A stretch of DNA of 10,253 nucleotides from contig JAAXIR010000142.1 in the NCBI GenBank assembly GCA_012270265.1, positions 1-10,253 of the forward strand, in the 5' to 3' direction. This DNA is from Candidatus Poseidoniales archaeon. GTDB taxonomy: Archaea; Thermoplasmatota; Poseidoniia; Poseidoniales; Poseidoniaceae. The notes under the pieces were generated by a model. It searched no databases, was not told where the DNA came from, and saw only the letters and a list, made by a program, of their open reading frames with translations. The first letter of the stretch is position 1. Each line of letters opens with the position of its first letter. The position numbers and the translations under genes were made by a program. Shown here piece by piece: positions 5,915-10,253 of the stretch.

Positions 5915-8147
5915 ATTCCTTGCCAATGTGTGCCGTCATTTCAACCATGCGCTCAATACTCAGGAAATTCGAGATGATTTTGACACCAGATGGACTTCCG
6001 ACCGATTCAGGATGGAATTGGACACCAAACACAGGTGCTTGATTCGAGTGCAATCCTAGCACAAGCGATTTTGTATCATCAGTTGCATCAACAACGATGG
6101 TTGGGTGCCCAAGAAGATCCGCCGTAAGCAATGTCAATGAGTTGTATCTCGTCATTGAAACATCGTTCATTGTATCAAACAATCCACTCTGATTGTGAAT
6201 ACACTTGACAGGCGTACCATGAACAGGCCCTATTGGACTTGGAACCAATTCCAATCCAGATGCTAACCCAATCGCTTGATGCCCTAAGCAGATGCCAAGC
6301 AGTGGCGGGGTTTGTCCTCGAAGCGATAACGATGCAAAATCCATGGTGAGTTCACTGTCTTGTGGCCAACCGGGTCCTGGCCCGAGAATGATGTGCGATG
6401 GTTGCAATTCGTCTATGAGTTGTTGAGCAGATGATTCTAACGTACCCCGTCCAGAAACGATGTTCACATGATGTCCAAGTCCACAAATGCTGTGTGCAAT
6501 GTTGTAGGTGAATGAATCGAGATTGTCGATGAGAAGAACTGCATGTTTCTCAAATGTATGAGTGTGAATGGCCGCTTGGGTTGTGTTGTTGCTTTGATTG
6601 CTCTCGAGTGGAAGTGGATGAATAGCCAAGCTCTTGACTGGATTTGACTGGGCAGCCTCATCCAACCAGCCACACGATCGTAGCAGTGCGTTTGCTTTCC
6701 ATTTCGCTTCAGCAACCTCAGACTTTGGATTTGATTCAATGGTAATCCCTCCTCCTGCTGTAACGCGTGAATACCATCCCTCTCCTTCCTTGCGAAGTTC
6801 AGCTGTTCGGATCAGAATGTTCCAAGATGAGCAACCAGTTGTTGGATCGAACCATCCCATCGACCCGGTCCAGAACGATCGTGGTCGTTGTTCTAATTCA
6901 TCGATTGCAGCACATACAACGGTTCTCGGGCAACCTGTAATCGAGCCTCCGGGAAATACATTCTCGATGCAATCGAAGACATCCACGTGGTCATCCAACT
7001 CGCCCTTAATTCGAGAAACGAGATGTTGAACTTCAGCATATGCCTCGACATCAAATCGGTCCACCCAGACCTGGTTTGGTCTAGAAATCCGACCAACATC
7101 GTTCCGCATTAAATCAACCAACATTCGATGTTCGGCGCGCTCCTTGCGATCCGAAATCATGTCTTCACGCAGGAGCGATTCTTCAGCATCCGATGCTCCT
7201 CGAGGGGCTGTCCCTTTGATTGGTGCAGTCGTAATGATTCCATCTTTCGTAGTAAGGAGTGATTCAGGTGATGCAGATACGAGCGAGAAACCTTCGTCTT
7301 TCATATGCACAAAACCAGAATATGGTGCAGGATTCGAAGCAATGGAGTGTGAGAAAACTGTCCAAGGTTCGGATTGTATTTCACCTTCCCAGGTACGGCC
7401 AAAGTTCAGTTGGTACAACTGTCCATCGACGATTGCAGAATGGACTCTGCGTACAATATCCTCATGCTCTTCATCCGTGCACGTCGAAGTGGGCTTTTGA
7501 CCAAGACGAACAGTCGGAGAGGTATACTCCGGTAGGTCTTTTTCAAGGGCAGCCCGAACATCTGCTTCCCAGCCAGGATCTGTTGAAAGAACAACGAGAG
7601 AATCTGTGCTCTTCTCATGAACAATGCAGTGATGGATTTCCCACAACACACACAACAACTCACCTTCCTGTGGAAGATGTTGTAGTCGGATTGGTTGGGT
7701 GAGTTGCAATAAATCGTAGGAGAGGGCTCCAGTCCAAAATGGACCAATGAAGGGTATCGATTCGGGAATAGTTCCTCGAAAGTCAGCATCGCTTTTCGAA
7801 CACAACTGTCTCAAACCATCCGCTAGGGATGCAGTTGTTGTTGAAGCATCCAACTTCCACTGTGTTCCGTCCCAAGCCTCTCGCTCAAACAGGAACGGAG
7901 CAGAACCGACCAATTTGGTTTCTCCAGAAAGAGGAGAGTGTTCCTTCGCAGCCTCGACAACATCCCTGGGGGGTTGTCGGATGAGAACGCGCCGACTCGC
8001 TGGTCCGCACAACAATGAAAATTGCGATAAGTGGCTTGTTGGGCCCGCTGAAACCAACATAACTTCGTCTGGTCCACCATATTGACTTGCCTTCTCGCCG
8101 AGGAGGCCTCGTTCAATCAAGTGATGACGGATTGATTCAAGCAACAT
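5913..8147 (-). CDS. pabBA: Aminodeoxychorismate synthase, fused PabB-PabA
   Basis: The 744-aa protein makes 4-amino-4-deoxychorismate from chorismate and glutamine, the first step to p-aminobenzoate and folate. The N-terminal part (about 1-500) is the chorismate-binding PabB/TrpE fold, with YQLNFGR, SASPESLL, PIKGTAPRG and FPGGSITGCPR. The Lys in PIKGT (Lys311) is the PabB-type nucleophile; anthranilate synthases have Ala there, so PABA synthesis is preferred over tryptophan. A polar Asn/Gln-rich linker (about 505-533) joins the PabA glutaminase, with DNLDSFTYN, GPGPG, GICLGHQ (Cys620) and FHPES (His712, Glu714), a complete amidotransferase triad. The start is ATG 8147, because a strong GGGAGGAGGT lies 8 nt upstream; longer reading from 8264 would run deep into pabC. 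It overlaps the pabC end by 11 nt. The PabB-first order resembles TrpEG or PhzE fusions, whereas common PABA synthase fusions are PabA-first. Confidence 0.9.
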   Translation of the reverse strand: MLLESIRHHLIERGLLGEKASQYGGPDEVMLVSAGPTSHLSQFSLLCGPASRRVLIRQPPRDVVEAAKEHSPLSGETKLVGSAPFLFEREAWDGTQWKLDASTTTASLADGLRQLCSKSDADFRGTIPESIPFIGPFWTGALSYDLLQLTQPIRLQHLPQEGELLCVLWEIHHCIVHEKSTDSLVVLSTDPGWEADVRAALEKDLPEYTSPTVRLGQKPTSTCTDEEHEDIVRRVHSAIVDGQLYQLNFGRTWEGEIQSEPWTVFSHSIASNPAPYSGFVHMKDEGFSLVSASPESLLTTKDGIITTAPIKGTAPRGASDAEESLLREDMISDRKERAEHRMLVDLMRNDVGRISRPNQVWVDRFDVEAYAEVQHLVSRIKGELDDHVDVFDCIENVFPGGSITGCPRTVVCAAIDELEQRPRSFWTGSMGWFDPTTGCSSWNILIRTAELRKEGEGWYSRVTAGGGITIESNPKSEVAEAKWKANALLRSCGWLDEAAQSNPVKSLAIHPLPLESNQSNNTTQAAIHTHTFEKHAVLLIDNLDSFTYNIAHSICGLGHHVNIVSGRGTLESSAQQLIDELQPSHIILGPGPGWPQDSELTMDFASLSLRGQTPPLLGICLGHQAIGLASGLELVPSPIGPVHGTPVKCIHNQSGLFDTMNDVSMTRYNSLTLLTADLLGHPTIVVDATDDTKSLVLGLHSNQAPVFGVQFHPESVGSPSGVKIISNFLSIERMVEMTAHIGKE

Positions 8148-8904
8148 GGCCCCAAACCTCCTCCCAATTATCAGGATTGTCGTAGTTCTCGTCAAGCATG
8201 TTGACACACAGATTGAACAAACGAGTACTTCCATCACCAATTGCTTCGTTGTCAATGGAATCAATCTTCAATACACCAACACCGCTACCAACAGCAACTG
8301 CTTCAACGCATCGTGCAACGAGTCGTTCGTTCAAGTTACCTTGTTGAATATGGAATCCTGCTTCAAGAATTGACTCGTGAATTGCATTGAGTGTAATCGA
8401 TGAGACCGAACTGTTTGCATGACTCGCCCAAACGACTCCATCTTCATCCAAAATAAGAGGTGTACATCGATCCCCATCAACGATGGAGTACTCATGGACC
8501 ATGAGCGCTAAATCAGCTCCTTTTTGTTCAGCATAATTCCGAGCTTCGATGTACGCTCCCCATGCACCGTGCTTTGTTCCTGCAACACGTGGGGGCCAAA
8601 TTGGACTTGGAACCGTTATGGCATCGATGGCTTCGTTCTGAATTGTGAACGGCCGATACGCTACACTGAGTTCAGAGTTTTTTTTAAATTCGATGAGCAC
8701 GAGGCCTTCAGATATCTGAGGGGGATTCTTCAGAAGAAGATCAAACAACGATTCTCGGTTGATATTGCTCTCATCAATTCTCAATTTTGCTGCATGCCCA
8801 AGCATACGTGCAAGGTGATGGCCGAACAAGAACAGTCCACGCTCATGAGAGAATCTCATGGTTGTGAATACAGAAGAGCGAGGACTCGGGTTCACCTCGC
8901 TCAT
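8137..8904 (-). CDS. pabC: Aminodeoxychorismate lyase, PLP class IV aminotransferase fold
   Basis: This enzyme releases pyruvate from aminodeoxychorismate to give p-aminobenzoate, completing the pathway started by the next gene. Fold evidence: an N-terminal FTTMRFSHERG segment then HHLARMLGHAAKL, matching the family's conserved HxxRL helix; GTKHGAWGAY with Lys111 as the likely PLP lysine; HEYSIVDGD with Glu138 at the place of the cofactor-binding Glu; and SSVSSITLNAI matching the usual GITR region. Deviations: the family Asn five residues after that Glu is Asp here, and the GITR Arg is lost. The class also holds branched-chain and D-amino-acid aminotransferases; the pab neighbours make the lyase the best call. 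Length is 255 aa from ATG 8904, which has AAGGA 6 nt upstream; a GTG at 8922 is a weaker alternative. Translation probably couples to pabBA through the 11-nt overlap. Confidence 0.82.
   Translation of the reverse strand: MSEVNPSPRSSVFTTMRFSHERGLFLFGHHLARMLGHAAKLRIDESNINRESLFDLLLKNPPQISEGLVLIEFKKNSELSVAYRPFTIQNEAIDAITVPSPIWPPRVAGTKHGAWGAYIEARNYAEQKGADLALMVHEYSIVDGDRCTPLILDEDGVVWASHANSSVSSITLNAIHESILEAGFHIQQGNLNERLVARCVEAVAVGSGVGVLKIDSIDNEAIGDGSTRLFNLCVNMLDENYDNPDNWEEVWGHVA
8156..8165 (-). promoter_or_regulatory. Strong Shine-Dalgarno GGGAGGAGGT for pabBA inside the pabC 3' end
   Basis: This is the most complete ribosome binding site in the window, 8 nt before ATG 8147 on the minus strand. It fixes the pabBA start and suggests that the fused synthase is made efficiently from the shared transcript. 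Confidence 0.7.
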
Positions 8905-8943
8905 GGCCAGTCCTTGGCGCACTATGCCTTGAGCATCACGGTA

Positions 8944-10253
8944 TCACAACAAGTCATCAAGGAAGGACGTGTCTATACCCGACTTTGATGGTTGTTGAGG
9001 CGTTCCAATGTCGAGATCATTCAACAGATCGTTGTCAATTGGTGGTCGTACAGGATTCATAACTGGCCTTGGAGCATTGTACTGCTCTCGACCAATGTTC
9101 TGCGAATCAATACGCTCTGCTGCTCTGAACAGCGAGTCAGCCTGAACCGGTGCTGCAGGTGCAGGAGGGGGCGGAGGAACGTTCGATTGTGGAGGGGAGT
9201 TCCACGGGTCGTCGCTGATACCCCAGGTTGCTGTCTGCAGTTCCCATTCCTTCTCTTTCTGACTTCGCCTGCCACGTCCACGAACGATGGCAAGAAGCAG
9301 GAACAATGAGACAACAACAAGACCAGCGGCGAGGAGGTTCGGAGTGGTTAACAGCGATTCGAGATCGTTTCCAGCGCTTGTGTCATCGGTAACTTGGCCG
9401 GATGCATCTACAGAGTTGATTCTCTTAGCATCCACGGTTTTCCGAACCTCGTCACTGTCAAAGGTTGTGACTGAAACGAACCAATCGGATGTGTTCACGA
9501 GGTCTGGGAACACTTGTGAGGAGATAACAAACGAGTTCGCAATGGTTTCATCGAGGAATATTGCGTCTGATATATCCATGAAATCTGTGGAACTGATGTG
9601 AATCTGGTATCCTTCAACGCTCAAATCGTTCGAATGGTTCCACGTTACGAGAATATCTCGCTCTTCAACCCATGCGAGCATGATACCTTCGATGCTTGGA
9701 AGGTAGTTGCCAGGATCGGTGACATTGTCATCAACCGATTGCGAACGAACAACGGTCAAATCTGTCTTGATGGCATTGCCAGAGGAATCAACTGGGACGA
9801 CGGCTGCCCACGTTTCCTGGCCGGGAAGAACGGGTAGGTCGACTGCAAGGATTGAGATTTTGAACGGTAGGTCAGGGTTGCGATCCAGTGTAGCAATTGG
9901 GACGTTTGGTCCATCTGCTCCAACACCGACACTCGTAAACGACCAGGAAGCAGCATACACATCGTACTGACTTACATCACCAGCCGAAGACAGTTCAAAA
10001 TCAAGCAGCAATGCAGATCCGTCATCCATTGGCCGATCCGTGAGGCTCACATTTTCCAATCGAGGCGGCGGCGTTGTATCCTCGAAGTTGTTGATTGGCA
10101 CGACACTCGCAGAAAGCAAATCATCAGTGTAGACGTTACCTTGCACGTCGTGAACAGTGACGGTTACGAACAGTTCAATTCCCGGTTGAATCAGTTGTGG
10201 CGTATCACCTGGACCAAACGAGTCGCTGTTGCCTCCTAATCCGTACAATGCAG
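8944..10253 (-). CDS. C-terminal part of a large secreted, membrane-anchored Fn3-like protein, 5'-truncated
   Basis: The frame is open to the window edge, so only the last 435 or so residues are seen. Outside the cell there are at least two beta-rich, Fn3-like modules: one from TTPPPRLENVSLTD through VPVDSSGNAIKTD, and one from PSIEGIMLAWVEE through VSVTTFDSDE, with the VTWNHSNDLSVEGYQIH pattern typical of Fn3 strands B and C. The incomplete first part (ELFVTVTVHDVQGN) looks like the end of another module. Asp/Ser/Thr-rich linkers follow. A single membrane helix (about 9283-9345) ends in the basic stop RGRGRR, and a cytoplasmic tail of about 120 residues carries a Trp-rich stretch (EWELQTATWGISDDPW), a Pro/Ala-rich stretch (VPPPPPAPAAP) and acidic-leucine ends NDLLNDLDIG and FLDDLL. 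This fits a cell-surface protein, perhaps adhesion or substrate binding. pabC follows after 39 nt. Confidence 0.8.
   Translation of the reverse strand, partial: ALYGLGGNSDSFGPGDTPQLIQPGIELFVTVTVHDVQGNVYTDDLLSASVVPINNFEDTTPPPRLENVSLTDRPMDDGSALLLDFELSSAGDVSQYDVYAASWSFTSVGVGADGPNVPIATLDRNPDLPFKISILAVDLPVLPGQETWAAVVPVDSSGNAIKTDLTVVRSQSVDDNVTDPGNYLPSIEGIMLAWVEERDILVTWNHSNDLSVEGYQIHISSTDFMDISDAIFLDETIANSFVISSQVFPDLVNTSDWFVSVTTFDSDEVRKTVDAKRINSVDASGQVTDDTSAGNDLESLLTTPNLLAAGLVVVSLFLLLAIVRGRGRRSQKEKEWELQTATWGISDDPWNSPPQSNVPPPPPAPAAPVQADSLFRAAERIDSQNIGREQYNAPRPVMNPVRPPIDNDLLNDLDIGTPQQPSKSGIDTSFLDDLL

Noticed and set aside
5913..8147. Anthranilate synthase TrpEG instead of PABA synthase
   Set aside because: The active-site segment is PIKGT with the PabB lysine, where TrpE has Ala, and pabC lies directly upstream. 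Tryptophan use cannot be fully excluded.
8148..8264. N-terminal extension of pabBA upstream of ATG 8147
   Set aside because: It would overlap pabC by over 100 nt, encodes an unrelated Thr/Cys-rich stretch, and the strong ribosome binding site points to 8147.
8678..8685. Run of eight T (eight A on the coding strand) inside pabC as a frameshift or slippage site
   Set aside because: PabC motifs continue in one frame on both sides, so the run is simply read as Lys-Lys codons. Slippage is possible but unsupported.
1..10253. CRISPR arrays, tRNA/rRNA genes, insertion sequences, phage or defence genes
   Set aside because: No spaced repeats, tRNA-like cloverleaf, transposase or integrase motifs, or terminal inverted repeats were seen on either strand.

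Overview
The window looks like a piece of a mesophilic euryarchaeal genome, most probably marine Thermoplasmatota of the Poseidoniales (Marine Group II) type. Reasons: an archaeosine-pathway radical SAM protein (RaSEA family), an archaeal/eukaryotic-type OBG GTPase (Ygr210-like), a C-terminally anchored surface protein with fibronectin-III-like domains, GAGG-type ribosome binding sites that often overlap the preceding stop codon, and very tight gene packing. The lineage is inferred from gene content; no rRNA or tRNA is present. There is no gene-free stretch over 300 bases; the largest gap is about 100 bases (1875-1975).

Left half, plus strand (1-5512). The 5'-truncated end of a phosphatidylserine/archaetidylserine decarboxylase (lipid head-group synthesis) is followed 14 nt later by the RaSEA radical SAM enzyme (tRNA archaeosine). 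After a 100-nt gap, probably with a promoter, come a 90-aa two-helix membrane protein and a 653-residue polytopic protein. The latter has the 12-helix layout and several sequence landmarks of heme-copper oxidase subunit I (closest to cbb3/CcoN by eye) but has lost every heme and CuB histidine, and it carries two perfect EF-hand loops at its cytoplasmic C terminus. A Ygr210-like GTPase with a TGS domain follows almost without a gap.

Right half, minus strand (10253-5517). Read in the direction of transcription: the end of a large secreted, membrane-anchored Fn3-like protein, then pabC (aminodeoxychorismate lyase), then a fused pabB-pabA (aminodeoxychorismate synthase), then a small zinc-ribbon membrane protein. 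Gaps are 9-39 nt or short overlaps, so this is probably one transcript. PabBA and PabC together would convert chorismate plus glutamine to p-aminobenzoate for folate/pterin synthesis. The two halves meet tail to tail with only four bases between stop codons.

The most unusual object is the histidine-less oxidase-like protein with an EF-hand tail (2259-4220), together with the small membrane protein just upstream. It looks like a former respiratory oxidase subunit re-purposed for a calcium-linked membrane function that I cannot name.
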